A DNA stretch of 64,000 nt from Sarcocystis neurona. Its lineage: Eukaryota > Apicomplexa > Conoidasida > Eucoccidiorida > Sarcocystidae. The position numbers were made by a program, and so were the translations under genes. Below, in pieces: positions 34,858-46,059 of this stretch. Under the pieces are notes generated by a model. The model was not told the origin of the DNA. It searched no databases and saw only the letters and a list, made by a program, of their open reading frames with translations. How positions within the stretch are numbered: the stretch's first letter is position 1; each line of letters starts with the position of its first letter. The stretch spans positions 517,411-581,410 of the forward strand of contig KL647313.1 in the NCBI GenBank assembly GCA_000727475.1. The letters run 5' to 3'.

Positions 34858-36430
34858 GTACTGTTGTCTTCCTCCCCCGATAGGAATTTCTTCGTCAGCA
34901 AAAGGACACGTATTCTGTCTCTGGCTCTATCTTTCTTGTTCGTTTCTCTCCACTTGTGAACCTCTCCTTTCGTCAGTCCCTCTTTATCAGTGTATTCATC
35001 CTTTTCCCCCCATATATACGCATATACATGTGTATATGTTCGCATGCACGTGTGGGGACAGAGACAGAGAGGGACGTTGCAAAACGTGTGGGCTAGACCT
35101 ACGTAGAGGCGTGACGGGTAGAAAAGTCTGTTTATGTCTGAGAACTTCGACGCAGCCAGTTCCTCTCCCTGTACTCCACCCTATTTATCCAGCAGTGCAA
35201 CGTGTATTCCACCTTCACACACCTGGACTCTACATACACATTGATATATCTACATGTATGCATATATGTATATATGTATGTCTATGTGTATACGTGTATG
35301 CGTTTATCCATATCCATATATATATATACACATTGATATATCTATATGTATGTATACATGTATATATATATGTCTATGTGTATATATGTATGCGTTTATC
35401 CATATCCATCTCCCTCTCTATCCCTCTACCTGTAGACGTGCACACTTAAGAGCAGCAGATATGGGTCGGAGTGTCAGCAGCACGGGGGCACGTAGAAAAG
35501 TCTCTCTCTTCATATTATATGCGTAGATTTCCTCTCCATATACGTATTTGTATGCCTCCGGCGAGGTAACTACATAGAGACAAACACACGTACGCACAGG
35601 TGTACCAATCCACGGCAATTTCTCTATCTGTCCCCGTGTCTCCGTCTCCGTCTCTGTCCATGCATACATACGTAAGACGTGGGCGCAGCCAGGATAGAAA
35701 TAGACACCGCTGTCTTTCTTGTCTATATGTGTGGATGTCCCGAAATATGCTCCTCCGTGTCTGCGTAGAAGCTGACACACGTATAGCTATATATACATAT
35801 ATGTACATACATACGAAGCTTCCGGTGCTGCTGCTCTGTGTTGATTCCTAAGAGAGTATGCATCGCACCGCCTCGTTATATACATGTAGATTGATATGTG
35901 TACACACCTACACACAAGGGGAGTATTTCTGCAGCCTTCACACGGGAAGGGAGTATATGTCTGCATCGCTTTTATATCCGCATACACACGCACATACGGG
36001 AAGCGAGTCTGTCTGTACCACATACATATATATATACACGCAGAGGCTTCTCTACATATCAGTAGGCGAGTATACCTGCCTCGGTTATTTATATATATGT
36101 ATATATATCTACACCGCTTCTATATACATACACGTATACATATGGTGAGCGAGGCTGTCTGCACCAAACGTGTGTATACGTATAGCCACAGATTTCTCTA
36201 GTAGTAGCGGGAAATATCTCTGGGGCAGCTATCCATATATATATTCATACGGAGACCTACGTAGAAGTGAAGTGTCTTGAGTTGGCGTGGGTGTGGAGTG
36301 CAGCTTTCTTTATTCCAGAGGTGGAGGCGGCCCTTCCTTTTACTTGGAAGTGTTCGTGTCGCTCGTGAAGAGATGTTCTCACGACGAATATTTATCAAGT
36401 AGACAGCGTGACTGTTTTCTGCTTCTGCAG
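34858..36430 (+). other. intron 6, AT microsatellite with 92-bp tandem duplication
   Basis: 34900-35000 is pyrimidine-rich. 35225-35420 contains two copies of a unit of about 92 bp starting ACACATTGATATATC and ending GCGTTTATCCATATCCAT. 35790-36250 is further TA/CA microsatellite. A possible short exon begins at 36319 after TTTATTCCAG (GGGGPSFYLEVFVSLVKR) but would have to merge with exon 7 out of frame. The intron ends TTCTGCTTCTGCAG. Confidence 0.55.
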
Positions 36431-38316
36431 GTACTGGCCAGCGAAAGTGCTGCACGGCTGCTCAGAAACGTTCGTTTGCAAACTTCTGTACGACAACAAC
36501 GAAGTTGACTTTCTACCTCTGCGTTATCTACAGCCCGAACACCCATACAAGTACGGCGGTGGGTGGGCTTCGACGACGGTTTGTTTTCCTTTCCCCTCGA
36601 CAGATGCTGCGGGTTCGCTGCGGCAACCACCTGCTGCCTCTGCTGCTGTTGCATCGCCGGGGGAAGGACGGCCTCGGCTGCTGCTGCAGCCCCCGCTCGC
36701 CGTGACGCCTGCGTGTCGCGGTGTCTCTACTTCTTACTCAGCAGCAGCAGGAGCAGTCGGAGGGCGACGGCAAGCAGCAGCGGGAGGGAAGACAGAAGTT
36801 CCACCAGAGGAGGAAGCAGAGCAAGAAGAAGCAGCGGGAGCAAGGACGAGAGCAGCAGCAGGAGCACAGGGGAAAATAGAGGCAAGCGGGAGCAGGGGCG
36901 GATTCCTGCCGACGCATCTGTTGTTGCATGCGTCTGCTACATTTTCTCCGCCGTGCAGAGAAGCAGTAACACCAGCAGCAACAGAGAGAGACAAAGTCCG
37001 ACAGCCTTCGTTGCTGCTGCTGCCCCCTCGTCTTTCTCCTTCGTCCTCCTCCTCTTTGCAGCAACGCCAACAACAGCCGCAGCAACAGCAGCAGCAGCAA
37101 CACCAGCAGCGCCAGCAGGGTGCGGGATATGTGTTGCTGTCTCCGAGCACCAAGAAGACAAGACAGGAGGAGGAGAGTTCTGGTGTGTCAGTTGGTGCGT
37201 CCCCGTCTGGCTATTCAGGAAAAGCAGCAGCAGCGAAAGGGGAAACAGCTGCAGCTAGAGAAGAAGAAGCCGCAGCCGCACCACGTGGTGGTGCCGGCGG
37301 GGTGGCGCCCGCATATGACGCTTCTCCCTTGAGCCGCCGCAGCAGCAGCAGTTTCTCCGGTGAACAGGGAAACAGGCGCAACAGCAGGAGCAGCAGCAGC
37401 AGCAACGTTTCTCTTGGATTTACCTCGTCATCTCGATCGACGTTTTCCAGCAGCGCGAACGTCCCCCGTGTTTTGTCAGGCAGCAGCAGCAGCAAGTACG
37501 TAAAAGGCAGCTGCAGGAGCAGCTCTCTCGCACGACCTGATGCCACCACTTCTTCGTCTAGCAGCAGTAGCAGCAGCAACAGAAGCAGCAGTAGTAGCTG
37601 CTTGCCACCTTTTGGAAGCAGCAGCAGCAACAGCAAGATACGTAGCAGCAGCAGCAGCTTCTCTTCGCTATTGAATTTTTTCAGATATAGTTCACGTGCG
37701 GCCGCTGCATGCGGCAGTCCCCTCTGGCTTCCTCATTCCTCTCTTCCACCACCTGCTGCTGTTGGTGGTGCAGCCCCCGCTCTTCTTCCTCCTGCCGCTG
37801 CTCTGCCAGAACTTGATAGTCATTCTACCTCTTCTGCTGCTCGGCCTCAGTGTCTCGCCGCAGCAGCAGCGAAGCGGCAGCACCGGCAACAGCAGCAGAA
37901 AGGAGAGCTGAATAGTAGAGAAGCGAAAAGGGAAGAACTCACCAGCAGCCACGACGGGACGGGTGGAGCAGCTGCACCAGCATCCCCATCCTCGTCAACC
38001 CAGCGGAAAAGAAGTACGCCCCCAGCAGCAGGAGCGGCAAGCGCAGCAGCAACAACAGTAACACGAGTCGTACTAGCAGCAACAGCAGCAGAACCAACAA
38101 GAGCAATAGCAGCAGCAGCAGTAGTAGCGGCAACAGCAGAAGCAGCACGAGCCATTGCGGCAGCAAGCGCCATAGCAGCAGCAGCAGCAAGAAGAGCAAC
38201 AGCACCGGCAGGAGCAGCAACAGGAGTAGCAGAGGAACAGCGGAAGCAGCAGCGGAACAGCAGCAGCAAGAGCAATGGCAGCAGCAAGAGCCTCAACAAT
38301 AGCAACAGAAGCAAGC
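36431..38316 (+). CDS. giant gene exon 7: second half of Tudor-like domain, long low complexity
   Basis: The first base completes the Arg codon from exon 6. The sequence YWPAKVLHGCSETFVCKLLY then DNNEVDFLPLRYLQPEHP completes a Tudor/Agenet-like fold (Tyr-x-Ala-x-Val, Leu-Tyr-Asp, Glu-Val-x-x-x-Pro-x-x-x-Leu-x-Pro). The frame stays open for more than 600 codons of Ala, Ser, Gln and Pro-rich sequence to a stop at 38369. The exact donor is unknown. Exon 8 needs phase 1, and sites after 36558, 37914, 38130 or 38316 fit, so the low-complexity part might be largely intronic in one isoform. The end given is the longest plausible. Confidence 0.62.
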
Positions 38317-38903
38317 GTAGCAGCTGCAGCAAAAACACTGGCAGAAGCAGCAGCGGCAGCAGCGCGTGACGCTTGTTTACTCGGGAGAAACAGCAGCAGG
38401 ATAAAATTTCCTTCTGCGGCTGCGTGGGGCTGCTACAGTTTCGTGTGTTACATCCTTCGCCAACTTCACGCAGGACACTCTCCAAATATTAAAATGTAAA
38501 GAGAGACCAGAAGATTTGTGAGTCTCCCTCTACAGCGTAAATATTGTCTGTGTAGATAAATATATATATATATATATATAAATATGTATACGTATATGCA
38601 TGCATCCGTATTTCTATGTGTAGGTGTGGATAGATTCATATGTGGATTCATACGCACATTTAACTTTCATGGTCCTGCTCGGCGCTACATACACACATAT
38701 ATATACATGTATATATATACATATATATGCACTCCTATATATATATATATATATGTAGATGTGGATACGTAGGTATAGACGTACGTATACCAGAGTAATT
38801 GTTGAGGGATAGAAGTAGATCCGTGCGTATAGACATGCGTGGGTACGAGTTTGACGTAGATGTCTCGTTCACTTGTTGCTGTTTTTTTCATTTTTTCCCT
38901 CAG

Positions 38904-40733
38904 CAGCGGCTGGTCCACGAGGCAGCACCTCTGGTCGGCAGCGGCCGACAGCGCGCACACCGCGGGCAGCCCGAGCTTCAGACGGAAGCAGCAGCAGCAG
39001 AAGTGAAAGCAGCAGCTACAGGAGGGGCGGACGAAGTAGCAGCAGCAGCAGGAGTGGGAGCGGCGGCAGCAGCAGCAGCAGAAGCAGGAGCAGCAGAGGC
39101 AGCAGCAGCGGAAGCAGCAGAGCTGGGAGAGATAGTGGGAGCAGCAGCAGCGCTGGCAGCGAGCAGAGAAGCAGGAAGGAGAAGGCGAGTCATAAGTCTC
39201 CCCATCCAAGCGGCAGCAGGGGGGAAAGGAAATGCTTTCGAAGAAGCAGCATCGGAAGCAGCAGCAGCACCAGCAGCAGGGGAGGGGACGGAGGCGGAAG
39301 CAGCAGCGGCTTCGGGAAGGATTCCAGCAACAAAAGCAGCTGGAGGAGAAAAACGAGCAGCAGCAGCAGCAGAAGCAGCAGCAGGAGCAGCACGCGAAGA
39401 AGAAGCAGCAGCAGCAGGAATCGCAACACAGGTGCTAGAGAGAGGAGAAGCGGGAAGACGGCAGCAACTGCAGCAGAAGCAGCGGCAGGAGAGGAAAAAG
39501 AAGACCAAGCAGATGACGACGAAGAAGCAGCAGCAGCAGAGGCGAGAAGGATCTCTCTGCGAACAACAGCGAAAGGATTAGAGGGAAAAAGAGACGGGAA
39601 ACCGCAGCAACAGGATCAGGACGCCGAAGGAGAAGAGAAGGAGGGAAGCAGAGAAACAAGAAGCAGCAGGTCGACGGCCTCTTTGCCGAGAGGCGGTGTA
39701 CGTACACCGCCGCACAACCGAGCAGCAGCTGGACGCAGTGGCAGCAGTGGCAGCACAGCAGCAGGAGCGGCGAGGCGAGAACACGATGCAGCTGGAGCAG
39801 CAGCAAGAAGGGAAGGAAAATACACCACGAGAAATGAAGACTTTTCCATCGTGTATGAAGCATTTTCACAACAAGAAGAAGAAGGAGAAGGGCGGGGTAG
39901 TAATGCGCTGCAGCAGCAGACGACACCAAGCAGCAGCAGGAAAACTGGCAGTGGGCAGAGGCGTGGACTGCGCCGTGAGGAGGACCCGCTGCTGCTGTCG
40001 GCAACGAGGAGAAGAACAAAGAAGAACGAGGAGCAGCAGCAGCAACAGCGACAGAAGCAAGTGCAGCAGCGGCGGCTGCAGCATCAGCACGAGAAAGGAG
40101 AAGAGAGGGATGTGGAGCAGCACCAGCAGCAGCAGGCCGGAAGAGGTGCGAGGCGGCGCCCGGCAGCAGCAGCAGCAGAGCAACCACCGGCACCAAACCA
40201 AACAGCAGCAGCAGGAGGCGCGAGAGGAGGAGGAGCAGCTGCAGCAGGACGTGCAGGAGTCAAAAGGCGAGACACCAGCAACACCGCGTGTAGGCAGCAG
40301 CTGTCTGAGAACAGGAGCAGCAGCAGCAGGAGGAGCAGCGTCAGCAGCAGCAGCGACAGCAGCCACGCCGGTGTGAAGAAGGAGGCGAGGGGAGAAGGGG
40401 GCGATGAAGGAGAGAATATTTGCTGTCGGCCATTTACGCTGCGGACGGAAGATCTCTCTGCTGCTGCTGCAATGTTTCCGCATCTGTTTGAGCGGTCGTT
40501 GTATACCTACACGCTGGTCAGACAAGCTGCTGCGGCACAGACTCCAGCCGCAACAGAAGCGGTGGAGAAGCAGCAGCAGCAGCAAGAGCAGCAGCAACAA
40601 CAGCAGCAGCAAGAGCAGCAGCAGCAGACGTTCCTGGGATTCGTGCTGCCGCCCTCCTCTTCTCCGGCTTTCGCACCAGCTGTCCGAGGCCAGCTAATCC
40701 CTGCAGCATCCCCAGGCTCCCCACACTACGCTG
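38904..40733 (+). CDS. giant gene exon 8: Ser/Arg/Gln-rich low-complexity exon
   Basis: Acceptor TTTTTTCATTTTTTCCCTCAG (or three bases later). The frame is open for 1,830 nt, through Ser/Arg-rich repeats reminiscent of RS domains and then Gln runs. A more ordinary segment is embedded near the end (CRPFTLRTEDLSAAAAMF, PHLFERSLYTYTLVRQ). The exon ends FLGFVLPPSSSPAFAP and SPGSPHYA before a CTG|GTAATT donor in phase 1. A 20-bp palindrome at 39692-39711 is part of the coding sequence (GGVRTPP). The first 650 nt are also open in the plus-one frame (Ala-rich), so the frame choice relies on the distal part. Confidence 0.62.
39692..39711. other. 20-bp palindrome with GTGTACGTACAC core, inside exon 8
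   Basis: GGCGGTGTACGTACACCGCC is the longest member of the family also seen three times in intron 3. Here it is coding (Gly-Gly-Val-Arg-Thr-Pro-Pro). Confidence 0.85.
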
Positions 40734-41865
40734 GTAATTGCTCTAGCTTCTTGCTGCTGTAGTTACAGAAAAGACGCAGCGGGAGTTGTCTACGAAGGAC
40801 CAGCACTGGCGGTTCTAAGAGCAACAGCAGCAACAGAAGCAAAAGCATCAGCAGGAACAACAGCAAGAGCAGCAGCGACAACGGCAGCAAGAGCACTAGC
40901 AGCAAGAGCAGTGGCACCAACAGCAGCAGCAGGAGGAAGTATAGCAGCAGCAACGGCAAACGAAGGAGTAACGGCAGCAACAACAGGAGAAGCGGAATGA
41001 ACGGGGGAAGAGGACGTCCACGGGGCGTAAACGGAGGAATCACGTCGTCAGCGAGCGGCAGCACAACAGGAAGAAAGAAGAGACAGCAGCAGCAGATTGA
41101 GTAGTGTTCTCTGCTGTTGGTGCGGCAGCGGAAGAAAAACAGCGGACTAGTTTGTCTTCCTTGGCTTCTTCTATTGCTTCTGCTGCTGCTTTTTCTTCAT
41201 GTCACTGCCTTTTTGTCGTACTCGCGCCGCTTCTCTTTCTCGTCTAGCTCTTTCGTGAGCTCCTGCTGTTCTCTCTTCTCATGTACCCGTGTCATTCTGC
41301 CGTTGCCGCTGCTGCTGCTCTCTCTCCTGCTGCTGCTACTCTTTTTGCTGCAGCTGTTTCTCCTTTCGTGGAGTAGCTGGTGTTGTTGCTTTTCTTTTTC
41401 ATTGCCTTCATTACCCTCGGCTCTTACTGCTGCTCCTCGTACAGGTTCTTTGCTGTTGGCGTTTTTTCTTAGTGTGGCACTTTGCAGTTCCGCCGGCCCC
41501 TTTTTCTGCGATTTACGATGCAGTTGCTGCTTCTCCGTTTTTCGTTTTCGACGCCTTGCCGCTCTTCCCGTGTTGCACGTCATCCTCCGCTGCAGCTGCT
41601 TCTTCTGTTTTCTCCCCGTAGGCTTTCTCCGTTTCTCTCCACCGGCTCTGTTGCTGCTGCTGCTGCCGCCTCTCTGCTGTTTCTTCTTCTCTGTTACCTG
41701 TTTCTCCTGCATCTGCTTTGCTGCTACTTCCCCTTCCTACTCTCTCCCACGTGTCTTTCTTTCTGCTGCTGCGTCTTGCCGCTTCTGTCCTCGGCATCCG
41801 TTGGTGCTACTGCTGCGTATGTGCTGCTGCTGGCGCGGCATGTGCTGCTTCTGGTGCTGGAGCAG
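40734..41865 (+). other. intron 8: CAG then CTG array
   Basis: 40800-41095 is CAG-phase, an exception to the exon/intron rule, with stops in the continuing frame. 41150-41860 is CTG-phase and pyrimidine-rich and leads to the acceptor CTGGAGCAG. The strand bias of the array flips abruptly near 41100. Confidence 0.5.
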
Positions 41866-42273
41866 GTGCAGCAGAGTCGCAGCTGCGCGACCGACGAACG
41901 GCGCGAAGAGAAAGCGGCAGCAGCAGTGACAGCCACTTCTCCACCTCGCGCAGGCACAGCAGCAGCAGCACCACCACCACTCCCCGTCGCAGTGGGGCTC
42001 GCCCACGCGCAGAACCGGCAGCAGCAACGGCAGCAGCAGAAACAGCAGCAGCGGGGCAAAGACAAGTCGCAGCAGCAAAAGAAGAAGAACCACTTGTAGC
42101 AGCAGTAGAGGAGGAGGAAGAGGAGGAGGAGGAAGCGGGGACAGCGCAGCAGGCAGGTGTAGCCCTAGAGCCGCTGCCTCTAGATACGATCGGCAACATA
42201 CTCCTTCCTGGCGAATTTTGTGAATTTCGTGATGAAGAGGAACACCAGGGAAGTGACCCTTCCGATTTTCTAG
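41866..42273 (+). CDS. giant gene exon 9: acidic run and start of second Tudor/Agenet-like fold
   Basis: The acceptor GGAGCAG at 41865 fits the phase 1 end of exon 8; another possible site is at 42012. The peptide is Arg/Ser/Ala-rich, then has a run of about ten Glu (VAAVEEEEEEEEEAG), then VALEPLPLDTIGNILLPG and EFCEFRDEEEHQGSDPSD. The Pro-Gly-x-x-Cys-x-Phe-Arg-Asp segment resembles the first strand of an Agenet/Tudor fold. The donor TAG|GTAATC leaves phase 1. The intron that follows begins pyrimidine-rich. Confidence 0.55.
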
Positions 42274-44672
42274 GTAATCTCGACTCTTCTTCCTTTTCTT
42301 CTTGCGTATTCCCCGTCTTCTCTTTTCGTCGTCGTCCTTTTCTTTGTCTTCTCTGTGTCCCTCTTCTGTCTGCTTCTCCGTCTGCGTCTTTCTCCCCCCA
42401 TCTTGCTGTCGTCTGTTCCGACTTCGTCTTCTCTTAAAAAGGGCAGAAATACGTCCCCTCTTCTTCAGCAACTGCGCTTCTTCTCTTCCTCACCCTCTCC
42501 CTCTCCCCCTCCCTGTACGTAGATATGTGTATATATATATATATCTATATGTATGTGTCTCTATGCACGTATGTGTATACGTAGGTTTAGATATATGGTG
42601 GTATACGTGTGGAGAAACGTAGTAGTGGCTGTGGTCTTCTGTAGAGAGAGAAGTTGTATCATTAAATGTCGCACTCTTGAAGGTTTACTTCTTTCCCTAT
42701 TTCCGAGGTTTTCCTTCCCGTGTCCTTCTCTGTTTTGTGTATTTATATGTGTCTCTCTTTTCTTCTCTTCTTCTCCGCGTTCCTCCGCAAGTTCTCGCAT
42801 GCACACACATGCATGCATGCTCGTGCAGAGGTGTGTGACTCATAAACACGTAATAAACTTCTGTTCCTCTGTACACCTACACTTGCATATATGTATACTT
42901 ATATATGCACATGTATATCTATTTATTAATATATTTATTCATATATAAATAGGTAAATACAATCATAGATACCACTCTCTATATATGTATAAAACTATCT
43001 GTGTACACACACATATATATAAGGGAGGTTGCTGTCGTTGATACCTGGGACGTTTGATGCCAATAGGTATACGTAGATATCTCCACACATATACATATAC
43101 ATGTGTACCAATATATCCACATACAATAAATAAAGACACTCCTGTATAAACATATATATGTGTAGAGCTCTGTGCGTATACAAATATATATATATATATA
43201 TGTGCAAGTGCGCTTGCTGTCGTCGGTATCTGCAACACACGGAGAAAAGAGAGGCAGCAACGTTCTTCACTCGGAACAGAAAATATCAGAAAGGAGAGGA
43301 CGGAAAGTCGAGAGAAGACGGAGAAGCAGAAATAACAGAGAGTGAAGTGAAGGGAGGGAGACAGGGAGGGAGGGAGAGAGGGAGAGAGGGAGAGGGGAGA
43401 CAGGGGGATAGGGGGACAGGGAGAGAGGGAGATAGGGGGACGGGGGAACACGGAGACAGGGGGACAGGGGGACAGGAAGAGAGGGGGACAGGGAGGCAGG
43501 GAGACAGGGGGACAGGGGGACAGGAAGAGAGGGGGACAGGGAGGCAGGGAGACAGGGAGGCAGGGAGACAGGGAGGCAGGGAGACAGGGAGAGAGGGAGA
43601 GAAGCAAAGGAGGTCACTTTCCTGTAGAGACGATCAAGTCGACCTACAACGAACAACAGCTCTGAATACACGAGAACAAACACAAACAAATAGATGTCTC
43701 CCAATATTTATATTGTATATCTCTCTACACACATACGTACATATATATATGTATATGTAGAGAGATAGATATACATATTATGTACACATATGCCTTTATG
43801 TGGGCGCACACATGCATATATACAGATGCTCACGCACACATATATATACAGCAACATATACACATGTATGCATACACATATAATACAGACATAAGCATAG
43901 ACATATTATATATACATACACCCATAAATAGACGTACATTTATATATATAAACGTGAACATACATACACACATATGTATACATACCCGTAAAAATACGTA
44001 TATTTATATATATACCCACGTATATACATGTATATACGTAGTACATATATATAATATACAGACACATATATATATTGATATACAAATATAAACAATATAT
44101 AATATATGCAATATATATAATATGTGTATGTATATATGTTTGTGTGTGAGAGAGAGAGGAGTGTTATTGTGTTGGATGTGCATTTTGTAATGTTGCGCGA
44201 AGAAAGTCCCATCGCAGTCTTCTTTTAGTCGCCTCCCTCTTTTTGTATTCCTCTACAAATATATACACAGAAATCTCCACTTCTATCGAAGACAAAAAAT
44301 TTCTGCACGGGCCTGTTTCCCACGTATATGTATGTGTATGTCTGCTGACAAATATACGCATATACGCATATGTATATGTAATGACGAACATTTGTATCTA
44401 TGAGAACAATTGCAACGAATTTCTTCCTCCTGTCTGCCTGTTCTCCTGTGGAAGAACTTCCCACACCTATACATTTTCTCGTGTATACAGACGTATATGT
44501 AGCTACCTTTGTACTGAGTGAATTCTACTATTTGCATGAAAAGGGCATGTATTTCTTTGATAAGTGACAAATCATATGACAGACAAACACGGCTGCTACG
44601 AGATGTACATCTCTACTGTTGCTGTTGCTGCTGCTGCTGTTGCCGCTGCTCCTGCTGTTGCTGCTGCTTCAG
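42274..44672 (+). other. intron 9: pyrimidine tract, AT microsatellite, G-rich minisatellite
   Basis: 42280-42520 is C/T-rich. 42530-43200 and 43720-44150 are TA/CA microsatellite. Between them, 43330-43610 is a G-rich minisatellite. 44610-44672 is a CTG array leading into GCTGCTGCTTCAG. No convincing extra exon is seen. Confidence 0.6.
43333..43610 (+). repeat. G-rich GGGAGACA/GGGGGACA minisatellite
   Basis: This is an almost pure purine tract of GACAGGGGGACAGGG, GAGAGGGA and GGCAGGGAGACA units. A higher-order period of about 48 bases is visible (CAGGAAGAGAGGGGGAC at 43473 and 43521). It has many closely spaced G-runs of 3-5 on the transcribed-sense strand, so G-quadruplex and R-loop formation is plausible. 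Confidence 0.95.
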
Positions 44673-44743
44673 GAATGGTGATGGACGTGAACGAACGGGA
44701 GCCGCTTTATGTTGTCCGCTGCATCTATCATGACGATGAGACG
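44673..44743 (+). CDS. giant gene exon 10: Tudor/Agenet-like fold, middle
   Basis: Only 71 nt long, with acceptor CTTCAG and donor GACG|GTACTT. Joined to exons 9 and 11 the sequence runs DFLGMVMDVNEREPLYVVRC then IYHDDETVKSTDIRRAVV. The Tyr-Val-Val-Arg-x-Ile-Tyr and Asp-Asp-Glu-Thr-Val spacing resembles Agenet/Tudor strands 3-5. Phase 1 in and phase 0 out both match the neighbours, which is strong evidence because neither neighbour was chosen to fit. Confidence 0.75.
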
Positions 44744-45584
44744 GTACTTCCTGCTCTGTTGCTGTTCTCCGCACACTGCTGCTGCTGCTATTGCCACTGC
44801 CGTACGTGTATATATATATATGCGTGCCGCTGCTTACACATACACGCATTTCTAAATAAGCACATACGTATACGGATGTGGATGTATTCTTGCTAATAAA
44901 GCGTAAACCTTTATCTGTGTGTTGTTTTGCCTCTCTGTCTGTCTCTGTACATATGTGTATATATACATACATATATATTTGCATATATATTCGTATGTCT
45001 CCCCATATATATGCGTATGCATCCACTTTTTTCGAGTAGTGCCGCTACTGTATGGCTGCTGCTGTTATTGGCGAAAATGGAAGTGGAGGACGAGGAGGAG
45101 GACTGCTGCCATATCGCTGGTGTTGCGCTGCTGCTGCTGCTGCTCCACCTTTGCTGCTGCAGTTGCTGTTGCAGCTGCTGTGTGTGTTGCTGCTGAAACA
45201 CCCTTGTTTGCTGCTGCTGCTGCTGCGAATTGGTTGTTGTCGCTGCACTTTGCTGCTGCTGCTGCTTCTCCTTCTTCCGCTCTTTGTCGTTTTGCTGGGG
45301 CCCCTTCATTGCTGCTGCTGACGTACATGCTTGCTGCTGCGGTCCTGTAGCTACTGCCGTCCTGTTGCTGCTGCTGTCTTCTTGCTGCTGCTTGGATCTG
45401 ATGCTGCGCATCATTTTCTTGCTGCTGCTGTGTAGCTGCTGTCGTCTTGCTGCTGTTGCTGCTCATCTGTTGGTGCCGCTTCCCGTTGCTGCTGCTGTCT
45501 TGCTGCTGCGGCTGCTGCTTATCTGTTGGTTCTGCGTCCTGTTCTTGCTGCTGTCTTGCTGCCGCCGTCTTGCAGTTACTGCAG
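44744..45584 (+). other. intron 10 with CTG array
   Basis: AT microsatellite at 44810-45020 is followed by an interrupted CTG array from 45050 up to the acceptor TTACTGCAG. Frames on both strands are long here only because the array lacks stops. Confidence 0.6.
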
Positions 45585-46059
45585 GTGAAAAGCACCGATA
45601 TTCGTCGTGCCGTGGTGGTGCCTCTGGACGCGTGGATCGCATGGACATTTCAGTTTCAGCGCCGGCGTCTGTCTCTGGCTGCTGCTTCTTCTTCTCCACA
45701 TTCTGCTGCTGCTTCTTTTCCCTCTGGACGCGCGTCTCGTCGTCCTGCTGCTGCTTCTTTTGCAGCGGGTGGTGCCTCTCGTCGTTCCGCTGCTGCTGCC
45801 GCAGCTGCGGGGAGCGCACCCACGCGCAGAAGAAGTCGAGTCTCCTCTTCTTCTGCTCCGTCTCTTCTCTCTCCTTCCTGCTTTCCTGTTTCTCCCTTAT
45901 CTTCTCCTTCGTCCTTTCCACGTCGAGGAGCTGCTGCTGCTGCTGCTCCTTCCTGTTCACGTCGTGCTGCTACCCGTGGGGCGGCGGCAGCAACAGTGCC
46001 AGAGGACGGCCGACCAGCGACATCGCAGGAGTCGCAGCTTGTCCTTGCAGGCGACAAAA
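45585..46059 (+). CDS. giant gene exon 11: end of Tudor/Agenet-like fold, Ala/Ser-rich linker
   Basis: The phase 0 start VKSTDIRRAVVVPLDAWIAW continues the fold from exon 10. A Ser/Ala/Arg-rich linker of about 110 residues follows, then TVPEDGRPATSQESQLVLAG. The donor AAAA|GTGAGA is strong and leaves one base. The next confident exon that accepts phase 1 is at 48092. Unique conserved-looking sequence at the start and repeat-derived sequence afterwards is the pattern of this whole gene. Confidence 0.73.

Noticed and set aside
36734..40612. Minus-strand frames opposite exons 7 and 8 (for example 37847-38485, 39435-40196, 39866-40612)
   Set aside because: Leu/Cys/Val-rich shadows of the CAG arrays; no domain, start context or partner exons.
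43333..43610. Tandem G-rich repeats considered as a CRISPR array; other tandem repeats likewise
   Set aside because: No alternation of constant repeats with unique spacers and no cas genes; the DNA is eukaryotic nuclear.
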